Assembly (NCBI GenBank): GCA_028554795.2
Contig: CM068835.1
Span: forward strand, 59,491,719-59,555,718
DNA length: 64,000 nucleotides
Origin: Sinohyriopsis cumingii
Taxonomy: Eukaryota; Mollusca; Bivalvia; Unionida; Unionidae
Direction of reading: 5' to 3'
The notes below the pieces were generated by a model. It ran no database searches, was not told the origin of the DNA, and saw only the letters and a list, made by a program, of their open reading frames with translations. The translations under genes were made by a program, and so were the position numbers. This document shows, in pieces, positions 47,488-58,377 of this stretch (the stretch's first letter is position 1; every line of letters begins with the position of its first letter).

Positions 47488-48913
47488 AAAATAGTGTTCA
47501 TATTCTTCATATAAAATTTATTGTTGTATTCTCCACCATTTTATTTCATCCAAGAACTACTTCCGTTTCAGCCTCATTTTTTTTGGTATGCCATATAAGG
47601 GCATTGCATCTTTCTTTGGAAACATAAATAGATGATATTAAAGGGCATGCATTGAATAATATAAAACATCCAAATATGGTATAGCAAGCACTGTCTAGAA
47701 AGTAAATTACAGCGAGAATCTCGTTATCTGTCATGGTGGTCAAAATACAGATACTATAAACATACCAATATATTTTACTGTTTGTAAGCTTAATAGTTTG
47801 ATCATAGACCAAACTTCATGAAAAGATAACTCTAAGAAGTATATTTTTACTCATATCATCAGTTTTAGCTCCATTTCAAGGTATAGGATCATTTTGAAGC
47901 ATTGACAATGTCAAGGCTTCAGAATCATTGTTAAATGAGCCATGCTGACATGTAATTATGCACAATTCAATCAAGTAATCTATTTAGGATATACAAGTAC
48001 ACTGTACTTGAGTCATTTTCGTGCATCATGTGTCAATACAGTTTATGCATCATAAAAAATATTTTAGCTTACAATTTTTTTATTAGTACTGTTAATTTGA
48101 AGATGAAAATGTATATTTTGAATTAAAGAATCACATAAGTGCTTTGATATTTTTCAATACTTTTGGACACTCATCATCAAGAAACAACACTTTATTTAAA
48201 TATCACAGCAAAATTCATAGCTGTAATTAGTGACTTACACCGTAGTTATGTATCACAAGGAAATGAGGAATGACCATACCTTAGTGCCCATTATTAAACT
48301 AAGAGATGAATCAACATCAGCAACTATGATGCTGTAGTTGTACATTGTTTCATTACTTAGTTACTTTATAATAGATTGTGTGGGCTCCTGGTGGCCTGAG
48401 AGGTCCAAGGTGCTTTTGGTTACATCCATATGCAACACAGTGAACCATATTTGCTGTACAAAAGCACGATCATAAGATATATCACATAGACATTTATGTG
48501 AGGAAATTAAACACTTGAACGGCTAGGTTGAATAGAAGGGATATATGTATGTCATCTTTTAACATTAACCAAATGTTGTGGATATCATGCATTTGAGACA
48601 AAAAAGGCCTCTGATGATTTTTTAGGTAAAATAGGTCAAAAGTCAATCATGCTAAGGTGAAAAGAAACAATTCTTTCTTCCAAAAAAATCTCAAGTTTTG
48701 CATCTTTTAATATTGGCTAATGTTATGGATATCATGCATTTAAGCTAAGGCACACATCTGTTGATAGGGAGGCGTATGTTTTGTTATTGGTATAAAATGG
48801 CACTTAATGATAGTGATACAGTACTAAAGTTACACTAAGTACTGTCTTTTAGTACCTCATTACCTGACCAGTGAAAGAGGGTCTTACATGAAATAAATGT
48901 AATAATACCATTG
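47488..48913. other. Intergenic sequence
   Basis: No gene recognised. 48375-48410 (gggctcctggtggcctgaga + ggtccaaggtgct) resembles a SINE-C tRNA head fragment. Confidence 0.5.
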
Positions 48914-49110
48914 AATATATGTACTTGGATTTCAATTGGAAACTGCACAAATCCATATCTGCTGTCACATAATGCACTGGCAGATCCGAGTCTGTGGAAT
49001 ATGTTGGGAGTAATCAGTAGAACAAACAGCATTGATCTGATCTGCAGGTGCATTATGCTACAGCAGACCATTGCTGTTTGCAGTTTGACTCATTATAAGT
49101 GAGTATATAT
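48914..49110 (+). mobile_element. Double-hairpin palindromic MITE, copy 5
   Basis: tcaattggaaactgcacaaa, hairpin tatctgctgtcacataatgc..., spacer ggagtaatcagtagaacaaa, hairpin tgatctgcaggtgcattatg..., right end ctgtttgcagtttgactcat + tataagtgagta. Confidence 0.8.
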
Positions 49111-49794
49111 GATACCTCAGGGTGTGTTTATAATGCACCATTTATGATACTCTTGGTGATGGTGTTAATTGATGGATATAAATTATATGTGACACTTTGA
49201 TAGGATTCCTTGCTTTTATTAAGGCAACACTAAGAAAAAACAAACTACAACTCGAGTTTACAAAATATAGATTAACAAACAAATCCCTCTTTGGCTGTAT
49301 ACAAACTCGGACACAAAATTTAGCCATGATGTGACAGACAGATCAGAGGACATAAAATAAATTTTCAAAATATTTATGATGGATGAGCTAGTTCTAGAAT
49401 CATGGTTGTTTAGATTTTCCAAGTCTATCAGATCTATAGTGTAACGAGATTATTTTTTAAAATGTTTTTTATAGTTCCTTTGTCACTTTTGCTTTCTGTA
49501 AATTATTGAATCTCAAAAATTTGTTTTTTATTTTTTTATTTTAACAACTCTTTGCTCCATGTATGGATCTGGCATGTGTTTGATAGATTAAAAGATTTAT
49601 TTGAACAGTTAAGAATGTAATAAGTAGCAGATGAGATGCTTTTGGCATCATCAATGAAATTTTATAAATTATGATTTTTGTGTGTTCTATTAACAATGAA
49701 TCTCACTTATTTTGAAGCATGGAGCATTATGTTGTGATTTGTGCTTAAACCCTACATATGTGAAACTCGGTTCACAATCTTAAACTCAAATACC
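49111..49794. other. Intergenic sequence
   Basis: Nothing recognised. Confidence 0.5.
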
Positions 49795-49961
49795 TTATAT
49801 ACTAACTTACAAGTCTCATCCAACTGCAAACATCATAGTCCATTATTTGCAGTCACATGAAGTGCCGAATATTAGGATCTTTGTTCTAATGATTACTCTA
49901 GACCCAATTCTGCTGTTGCATGATGTGGTTTGCAGTTGGCTTTGACCTATAAGTGAGCATA
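49795..49961 (+). mobile_element. Double-hairpin palindromic MITE, copy 6 (short)
   Basis: actaacttacaagtctcatc + caactgcaaac at the left and gtttgcagttggctttgacc + tataagtgagcat at the right; the hairpins are eroded. Confidence 0.75.
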
Positions 49962-50105
49962 AGTGAAACACCTGTCATATGCATATTTTTGCCAAATTTA
50001 CACAAATTTTACTTAACCATTTTTTATAAGTCTACACCTAATAATTTCACACTTGAAATTCTTGTGTATGTAAAATGGTTTCCATTAAAATTTAAAGTTC
50101 AATCA

Positions 50106-51190
50106 ATGTTATGATAGGGCATGGAATCCATTGTATTCTTACTGTGAATACAACTGTATGCCTACATGTAAAATGTCAACACCAAGTACTCCATTGTAGT
50201 CTTACTGTGAATACAGCTGCATGCCTACATGCAAACTGTCAACACCAAGTACTCCATTGTAGTCTTACTGTGAATACAGCTGCATGCCTACATGCAAACT
50301 GTCAGCACCAAGTACTCCATTGTAGTCTTACTGTGAATACAGCTGCATGCCTACATGCAAACTGTCAGCACCAAGTACTCCATTGTAGTCTTACTGTGAA
50401 TACAGCTGCATGCCTACATGCAAACTGTCAGCACCAAGTACTCCATTGTAGTCTTACTGTGAATACAGCTGCATGCCTACATGCAAACTGTCAGCACCAA
50501 GTACTCCATTGTAGTCTTACTGTGAATACAGATGCATGCCTACATGCAAACTGTCAACACCAAGTACTCCATTGTAGTCTTACTGTGAATACAGCTGCAT
50601 GCATACATGCAAACTGTCAGCACCAAGTACTCCATTGTAGTCTTACTGTGAATACAGCTGCATGCCTACATGTAAAATGTCAACACCAAGTACTCCATTG
50701 TAGTCTTACTGTGAATACAGCTGCATGCCTACATGCAAACTGTCAGCACCAAGTACTCCATTGTAGTCTTACTGTGAATAAAGATGCATGCCTACATGCA
50801 AACTGTCAACACCAAGTACTCCATTGTAGTCTTACTGTGATTACAGCTGCAAGCCTACATGCAAAATGTCAACACCAAGTACTCCATTGTAGTCTTTCTG
50901 TGAATACAGCTGCATGCCTACATGCAAACTGTCAGCACCAAGTACTCCATTGTATTCTTACTGTGAATACAGCTGCATGCCTACATGCAAACTGTCAGCA
51001 CCAAGTACTCCATTGTATTCTTACTGTGAATACAGCTGCATGCCTACATGCAAACTGTCAACACCAAGTACTCCATTGTAGTCTTATTGTGAATACAGCT
51101 GCATGCCTACATGCAAACTGTCAGCACCAAGTACTCCATTGTAGTCTTACTGTGAATACAGCTGCAGGCCTATATGCAAAATGTCAACAA
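50106..51190 (+). repeat. 63-bp minisatellite, 17 units, open for 360 codons
   Basis: The unit is catgcctacatgcaaactgt + cagcaccaagtactccattg + tagtcttactgtgaatacag + ctg. A plus frame from 50111 to 51193 encodes a 21-residue repeat, CLHANCQHQVLHCSLTVNTA + A, with three Cys and three His each. Very homogeneous. Coding is unlikely: the frame starts and stops at the array edges and no splice or promoter context is seen. Confidence 0.95.
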
Positions 51191-52785
51191 TAAGCACTCC
51201 ATCTGATTCAGCTATTAGTGGGAATAATTTTCAGTGGTTTATGTTTACCCCTGATGAACTGGAGGATTTTCCATAATGAGTACTTTGTTCCAAGTCTATT
51301 ATAGTTGCAGAAACATGGCTTGGCATTTATTAGCTACAATTGCACTATGCTTTGGCTGATTATGTCATTTTCTTTTTTTATATTCATTGGGAGTTCAACA
51401 TTAGGGAACTGGGCTCTTTATTGACTGGATCCACATTTTACAATTGTGTTAATAATTTTTAATAACATGCTTTTTCTAATGAACTTGTTCATTATTCTGT
51501 TTAAATAACATTTATTTTCAAAATGTCCAACATATGAAAGATCATTCCTGCTGGTTTCAACAACCATCATGTCTGTGCATTAAAAAAATCTGTGTATTAC
51601 GTAACTGCATTTTGTTTTCTTGATTAGTCTGGTTCTCGTAGTGGTGGTTAATATTATCCTGTCAAATCGGGAGTCCACAGAGCAGGGAACTAGACTAACT
51701 GTTGATACACCACCAAAGAAGATTTTTTTTTCTTTCTAAAACACATGATATTTATTTCGTGAGACAATCGTCTGTGTTGAAACTCAATTTTTGTATTGCT
51801 CAGTGAGTACAATACTGATGTCGTGAATTAATTAATTGGAACTAATAATGAAACTTCTTATCATCCTTGAGGATATCTCTAAGTGCCAGTTCAAGATATC
51901 TCTGAAACTTGCTTGCCCACAATGGTTCTTATCTGTGAAATCAAACTCTCTTACGAAGTATTTGTTTCACTTGGCTGCCTTGTTATCATTGATCACAGTT
52001 ATGAAAGAGTCAGTTAATTTAAGGTAGATTATGTTACATACACAGTAACATTTATAAGTGTTCAATTGATCAAATGAAGTGAGTTCACCCAACATACGAC
52101 CGGGTCTGCAAGATCTTAAGTTTGTAGGATTTTCGTGCCTTTTAACTTTTCTTTTATTCCACATCCTTTATTTGATTCAAAAGATATAATATGATGATAC
52201 AAAGGAGGCCAGCTTTTAATTCAGTGCATCAACATAACAACTACTTCTGCAAGTCAGTTATCAAAACATGGTTGGCACTTAATTAGGTTCTCAGAGAAAC
52301 GCTCGCGGACATAGCTGTTACGATAGACACATTTTACGTTTAATTACAAGAGGACACATTGCATTTATGACGATTACACTTAAAAGGAACTAAAAGATAG
52401 AACTAGAACACAAATTTCAATTGATAAAAAACTATTTAATTTTTATTTATTTATTAAAGTACTGCCTCCTCTCAGCGTGACATTTTCATAGATCGAAATT
52501 TCCTTAAATATCGTTAATTGTGTGGTGTACTAGGAATATCATTTGGAAAGAAAATGTAAAACACTATGACCTATTTTTAAATTTGATATTTCATAGTATT
52601 GATTAAAATTTCCAAGTCCTATCTACCGTTTTCGACGATAAAACGAGCGATACATCAAATTTTCCGTTATCAATTTTGATTGCAGTTTTCTTCAAGTTCA
52701 ACAAATAGGGATGAATTTTTTGGTTTTTCTTCTGGTTTAAAAAATGGGAATAACGCCTGGCCCCACGTTATCAAGGGAGTGGTGT
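51191..52785. other. Intergenic sequence
   Basis: Contains a foldback relative at 51626-51700 (gattagtctggttctcgtag ... gagcagggaactagactaac). Otherwise nothing recognised. Confidence 0.5.
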
Positions 52786-52985
52786 ACTTTGTACATAATG
52801 ATCTTGCTGTTTTTGGTACTTTCTACATAAATAACGATCGTGTTGTTTTGAGTACTTTGTACATTATGATCATGCTGTTGAGTACTTTGTACATTATGAT
52901 CATGCTGTTGTGAGTACTTTGTACATGAAAATGATAATGCTGTTATGAGTACTTTGTACATAAAAATGGTCATGCTGTTATGATA
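52786..52985. repeat. 30-bp minisatellite, about six units
   Basis: The unit gagtactttgtacattatga + tcatgctgtt has variants (gtacataaaaatggtcatgc). Confidence 0.9.
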
Positions 52986-54560
52986 TAATTGTGTATCTCA
53001 TGTATTTATATACAGTGTAAACCATCTATATTAAACCATTGAGATGCTTCAGAGCTTTTTTTATTTAAACAGACTATTATTTGGAACTTATAGTTTACCT
53101 TAGAAACTTGCATGCTATTACTACCTAACTACATCCAGAATTTATGTAATGAGTTCATTTTAAATGTTTTCACTGTCATACAGCTGTTGTATTTAAAAAT
53201 CTCAAACTTGTATGGAAGATTTCAGTTTAAGTAGCTATAAAAAAATAATTATTATTGATGTGTGTAATTAACAGAACTGTTTTATTTTGTACTTTTTAAG
53301 TACTTGACAAATCTTTTTGTTTGTGAACACATTAAATTGGTGTAAGCTTAGATAATGAACATTTTAAAGATGTGGACAGAATCATGTCCAAGATTTTTCA
53401 TTGAAGTTAAATTACTGTATTCTGTGTCATATGTACTGGAAATACTGTATGGTTAGGAATCGTTAAATGCCGATATAAAATAAATATTCCATGGATGCAG
53501 ATAGATTCAAGTTATTTTCTTTTCCCCCTCAGACATTTACATTGCCAGCAGGTCTATGGTAAGCAGGATTCCCACGCTACCAGGAAATCGGAAGAAATGA
53601 TAATTCTTTTTCTGACCATGAAAAGTCCTTGAATTTTACAAATATTCACAAAAGTCTGGAAAAACCTGGAAATTTTCCTTGACAACTTGATGCCTGAAAC
53701 AATTACGTAACTGAGTCATTACTGAACTGGTCGCGAGTTAAATTTATCGAGTTCTAACCAGAATATTATTAGGAGGTTGCAGTATGGATCATTTGGGTGC
53801 TTGCCATAAATATATTTGTTGAGACAATCCAAACGCTCAGTGGATTAGATTTGTCTTGTAGACTTTTTGTTTCAGATACAGTACGATATCCGTATCTATA
53901 TTTTATATGGAAGGTATGAAAACCAGTATAGCATCACAAGAAGAGAACATGGCAGTGTTAAAGCATAGCCACTTTGTGGATGGGCCAGCAAATTTAAACG
54001 TTAAATCAAGTTATAGCTGCAAAAAATCGATGAAAATTATTTATTTCTCAGAAATTGTGACTATTAAAATTGGTAGGTCTTTAATCTGCTGAAAGATGAA
54101 AAACTAAGGCATTGATGACATTTGAGCGGGTACTAGCGATTTTGATTGCTACTCGCACGAGTACACTGAATCTCAACCATCATTTTCAAATATTGTAGAA
54201 ACAAATATTAAATGAAAGTCATATACTGGTTGTGATAAAAATACAAAAACAAAAGAACACAAAATTTTCTATACTTATTCCGATACCTACTCCGGAGTTT
54301 TGTTGTATCATGTAACTACCACGTTGACATGTGCTCTCTCATGCAGGGATCATATGAAGCAGGGAACCAGACTACTCTGCTTGATGAATCAGACTGGCCA
54401 AGTTTCCTGTAGTTGGAATCAGGCCACAATTAGTACTTCCAGTTTAGTACCCACAAATGTAGTTCTAGTCTATTTTTAGAACATTTTTTTCCTCTCTCAT
54501 TTTGGTGGTTATAGAAGTTTTATTTATGAATTTTTGGTAGGGATTTAAAGGTAATTGCTT
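52986..54560. other. Intergenic sequence
   Basis: Contains a partial foldback relative at 54335-54400 (catatgaagcagggaaccag actac). Otherwise nothing recognised. Confidence 0.5.
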
Positions 54561-55495
54561 ATTCTTGAGATTATGAGCTCAGGGTGTTTTAGTAAAAATT
54601 CCATATCAGTGTGATCATTCACTAAGAGGTGTAGTGACAAAGATTTTCAATATAGCCACTGTGATACCATATGGGTGGATATATACGCCAATTTAATCCA
54701 GAACCAGCTTCATATTGCGACAGTAGTGTTTAGCAAAGACCCATGTTGATTAGGCCAACTGTTATTAGAAGTCGCATCAATATTTTCTGGGTGGCCATTA
54801 TTGCAGCCATTTTGAAAGTTAGATTATTATAATTTTAATATATGAATAACTATATATGTTAAGAATTTTTTTTTTAAATGCTGGTGTTGTTATCCATTCA
54901 TTATAAGAAACTGTTGTGAATTTTTTTCAATTTCAGAGGTCACATTTTTGCATCAGTTTTATTTAGGACCAACAGCAGATAGTGAGAAGTGTAGTAGTGA
55001 CAAGACGACTACCACCAATAAGCGTAATTTTTGGCCAGCTAGATCTCAAAAGACTTTTTTGTAAAAACCCCATGTCTCAGGAAGAAGATTAGTTTTAAGA
55101 TATTGGAAGTCCAAAGGAGCAGCATTTTTATTTAGGACAAACTACTCATCATAAGAGTGTAAATAAGACATCCATTCAGTAGCAATAATAATAATTTCAA
55201 CCTGGCCACCATGGCTGGAATATTGTATGTTAGATCAGCACCTTTTTTTACTTGAGACAAATTAAAACTTTTAAGTGTTTTACTGAAAATCTCAATGTTT
55301 ATATGAACATCCATTGAGGAGGAATAGCAATAGGGATTTGAAGTTGACCATCATGGTGAATATACTGGATGCAAGATTAATCGTAGGTCAGCCAGGCATC
55401 ACAAGGATTTTGGTGAAAATTCCATACTGATATTACTTTCCATTCAGGCAGAGTAGTGCCAAGAGGATTTTCAAGGTGGCTAAAAATATGTCACG
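54560..55495 (-). repeat. ~140-bp dispersed repeat units in reverse orientation
   Basis: Motifs are the reverse complement of those at 21960-23090: 'tttagtaaaaattccatatc', 'ttggtggaccaacagcag'-like blocks, 'atttaggaccaacagc', 'gactttttt.gtaaaaaccccatg', 'ggccattattgcagccattt'. Heavily decayed. Confidence 0.6.
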
Positions 55496-55499
55496 GTGT

Positions 55500-55663
55500 T
55501 ACACTTTTAAGTAGAGTCAAACTGCAAGCAGTTGCATGAAGTGCCAGAAGAACTGAGTGTATGCAGTTTGTTAGGAACAATCAGCAGCTGATGGCATGTT
55601 ATGTGATGGCAAATTAGTATCCATGTTGTTTGCTGTTGGACAAAACTTTTGAGTAAATATGGT
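55500..55663 (+). mobile_element. Double-hairpin palindromic MITE, copy 7
   Basis: agtagagtcaaactgcaagc, then gtatgcagtttgttaggaac + aatcagcag, then tccatgttgtttgctgttgg + acaaaacttttgagta. Confidence 0.75.
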
Positions 55664-55828
55664 AAATTAAAACCAGCAACCATTTTAAATTTTAAAGATA
55701 GAAGCAGCTTCCAGCAACTGCAAAAACAAAGATTATTGGACGAGACTTTGTTATTATTTAATTTAGTAAGGGGAACTGTGATATTCTTTAACGATGAGCT
55801 GAAAACATTTGGTGATACTACAGTGTGT

Positions 55829-55986
55829 GTGATAAATAAAGGATCTCAAATGGGTAATGATTTAATATTGAATTTATGACACGAGTTGAATAATGTCCTG
55901 CTTTTGCATGCCTTGGTGAGACATCATTTAGCGAGTTTCATAAATTTAACATTAAATCATTACCCATTTGAGATTCTTTTTATCAC
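55829..55986. mobile_element. Long-arm foldback (about 50-bp inverted repeat)
   Basis: Left arm 55829-55881 (gtgataaataaaggatctca + aatgggtaatgatttaatat ...) is nearly complementary to 55935-55986, around a ~53-bp loop. About 90% of arm positions pair by eye. Confidence 0.9.
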
Positions 55987-56202
55987 ATAGGTTTTATTTC
56001 AGTGGAAATTATTTAGATAGAAGAATTAACATAATTTTGTTCACTCTAACAGTGCAGATTTTCATTTGTTGTGTGTAAACAATAGTCGCAAACAAAGCTG
56101 AACTGGTATTAACATTTAAAAGTAGATTATACTTTTCTTACAATCTACAAATCAAAGAACAAGCGTGCTCCCAAATAAACAGAACTTTTTACACATACAA
56201 AA
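55987..56202. other. Intergenic sequence
   Basis: Nothing recognised. Confidence 0.5.
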
Positions 56203-56461
56203 TTGTTGTTGTTGTTGTTGTTGTAGGGTTTAAAGCCATTTTTCAGCACACGATTGGCTATACATGGCGGCCAGTATTAATGGTGGAGGAAGAACCCAGG
56301 AAAACCCTGGAAAGAACCACCGACCCCCGAGAAGCTACTGGCAAGCTTTCTCACATATCCACATTAGTCGAATCCGAGACTCAAACCCACACAGACAGAG
56401 GTGAGATGGCAGTGATCCGTAACGAAGAGCGCTTTAGACCACTCGGCCACTCGGGGCCCCC
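56203..56461 (-). mobile_element. SINE-C, full length, minus strand
   Basis: Read on the minus strand: gggggccccgagtggccgag + tggtctaaagcgctc (Leu/Ser-like tRNA head with box A), tgggtttgagtctcgg (box B), the family body, and an (AAC)n tail seen as (gtt)n at 56203-56223. This is the best-preserved SINE-C head in the window. Confidence 0.92.
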
Positions 56462-57346
56462 ACAGACAAAATCATTTTTCAACAAAATGTCCAATGTTCA
56501 TGGATGCGGTACCAGTTAGAATGCAGCAGACAGTCCATGCTTACATAACCTGTCACTTTCACAACTAAACATTACATTGTTGCAATATTCTTTTGAAAGA
56601 AGGTTTCCTGGATGCAGAAAGTCCCATATTCACCGTAATGTATTTGTGACTGGATATTTGCAGTATTTAACTTGGAAGAACAGACTACAGAATATGTAAG
56701 TTTTAAAAAAAATAATTTTGAGTTGGAATTGTATCACATATCTACCGCCTAAATATGCAGTGGTTGGATAAATGTCTGTCAGTCTGGAGACCGGTTTATT
56801 TCTACATTCCTCTGTAAACAGAGACGAGTTTATTTACTTCAGTAAGTTAACATTTAAACCATGCTTGTATGTAGGGTGGATTCCATGCTTCAGTTTTACC
56901 ACTCCCCTCCAACCCCAACTTACACATTCACTATGATCTGAGCAATTTGTTGTTCTTGTTTTAGGGTTGTATCCATTTTTCTTGTTATGATATGTTATAC
57001 AAGACATAACAAGTCCCTGCGGTATTACATTGGCCATATTCAGACAGATGAGACCTTTTCCCCCCAATTCCTTTCATGAATCGAATTTAAAAAAATGGCA
57101 GCCAAAATGTTAATTGACAACAAAACATTCCAGAAGGCAGGGTTAAAAAAAAGTTTTCCCACAATCGCAGCCAATCAGCCAAGAGAATACTGCACAATAA
57201 TTTCATGGGCTTATTTGAACCAATCAGAACTGCATAAAGTGATATGTTCATATGTTTAAGGCCAAGTGTGCCAAATGATAAAAAGTTGTTACCATTGACA
57301 ATGGCTCCGCTTTCACTAACCATTTACATTTTTTCCTAAAAGTGAG
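56462..57346. other. Intergenic sequence
   Basis: The minus frames at 56834-57067 and 57087-57323 have no recognised domain. Nothing else seen. Confidence 0.5.
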
Positions 57347-57690
57347 TACAATGCGACCCTGCTATAATGTGAATTCAGGTAAAACACAGTTGTGACATGG
57401 CTCCCAAAATTTCATATATTCATTTGTACATGTGAAATAGTGTATTAAAAAATTATCATTTTGGGGAAGAGATCATGTATGAATTCGAATATAATACGAT
57501 CGTAGAAATTTTAAATGTACATGTATTTTTCTTGTAAAAGTATGAAAAATAGTGTGTAAAATGTTTATCATTTGGGGGAAGAGTTCACATATGAATTCAA
57601 ATAAAACCCAGCATTAACGCAACCCCGCTATTAATGTGATCCACATTTTCAGACCCCAATTATTGCGTTATAGTGGGATTCCACTATCTA
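57347..57690. mobile_element. Pogo-like MITE with internal duplication
   Basis: The left end acaatgcgaccctgctataa and the reverse of ttatagtgggattccactat form degenerate inverted repeats. The inside has a ~110-bp duplication ('tcattttggggaagagatca' and 'tcatttgggggaagagttca'). The same core recurs at 63715-63765. Confidence 0.6.
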
Positions 57691-57944
57691 TAATGTTCAA
57701 TTTTTCAGATATTTCTTTGTCAAACCTGTTTTAAAGCAGATACTAAAATTGTATACATAAATTATACAGGTAGTCTTTTCAAAACATCATTTGTAAGATT
57801 TTTGGGAATTTCTTTGTAGAATAAACAGCTGGGTTTTTTTCTGTTGTTGATTAAAACATTGCAGACTATTGCAAAATCCTTTTAACTCTGATTTTCTAAC
57901 AATAAATTCAAACCTGACAACAGTATCCAGAACATTCTGAGGAG

Positions 57945-58030
57945 AAGAATGAAACTTTAAATTGATACACACGTGATAGTGAAACTTGGAATTGATACAC
58001 ACATGATAGTGAAACTTGGAACTGATACAC
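57945..58030. repeat. 30-bp tandem repeat, about three units
   Basis: gaaacttggaattgatacac + acatgatagt repeats. Confidence 0.9.
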
Positions 58031-58170
58031 ATAAAATTCTAGATTTTTAAAAAGAAAAGAAAGATTTTTCTGCAATTATATATTTTTTAATAGATGGATC
58101 TCCTTTTGTTCTGTCAAAGTTCATTTAATGATATAGAATATAAAATACTTCCGGCACATATTAGGAATAA

Positions 58171-58377
58171 TTAATTACTCCTATCCGTTTCTTCTTCGTG
58201 AAATTTTCCTGTATCTGGATTAGCGATTTCAAATACACCCCTCCATGCTCGGATAATTACTTGCCGGCGTCCTGTACTAGTTGTGTTTTTCAGTATTTTC
58301 ATCAGGCGTACACGTTTAACTTTTAATATGTTGTCTGTTTTTTCCACCACCAGGTCTAAAAAGTCCCCCTCATCTAC
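58171..58377 (-). CDS. MTRES1: MTRES1-like (C6orf203) S4-domain protein, last exon
   Basis: Minus-strand exon of 207 nt, acceptor tttgtttttcag on the reverse strand, with 68 codons and TAA (reverse of 58171-58173). It starts VDEGDFLDLVVEKTDNILKV, continues KRVRLMKILKNTTSTGRRQV and IIRAWRGVFEI, and ends in an acidic tail. It is joined in phase 0 to the exon at 60726-60798, and the junction reads KLLKKSKQ|VDEGDFLDL, the second half of an S4 RNA-binding fold. The pattern of S4 plus 'VxRxxLxKI...RRQVxxRxW' fits the mitochondrial transcription rescue factor 1 family, which binds RNA and acts on the mitochondrial transcription and ribosome-rescue machinery. ATTAAA-type signals lie just beyond the stop (58086-58091 reversed). 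Bacterial-type S4 proteins such as YlmH share the fold, but the intron and tail favour MTRES1. Confidence 0.8.
   Translation of the reverse strand, partial: VDEGDFLDLVVEKTDNILKVKRVRLMKILKNTTSTGRRQVIIRAWRGVFEIANPDTGKFHEEETDRSN

Noticed and set aside
50111-51193. 360-codon frame as a genuine secreted or zinc-binding repeat protein
   Set aside because: Start and stop coincide with array edges, there is no signal peptide or splice context, and unit homogeneity extends to silent sites. Kept only as a low-confidence observation.
56280-56519. 79-codon plus-strand open frame
   Set aside because: Antisense reading of a SINE-C copy.
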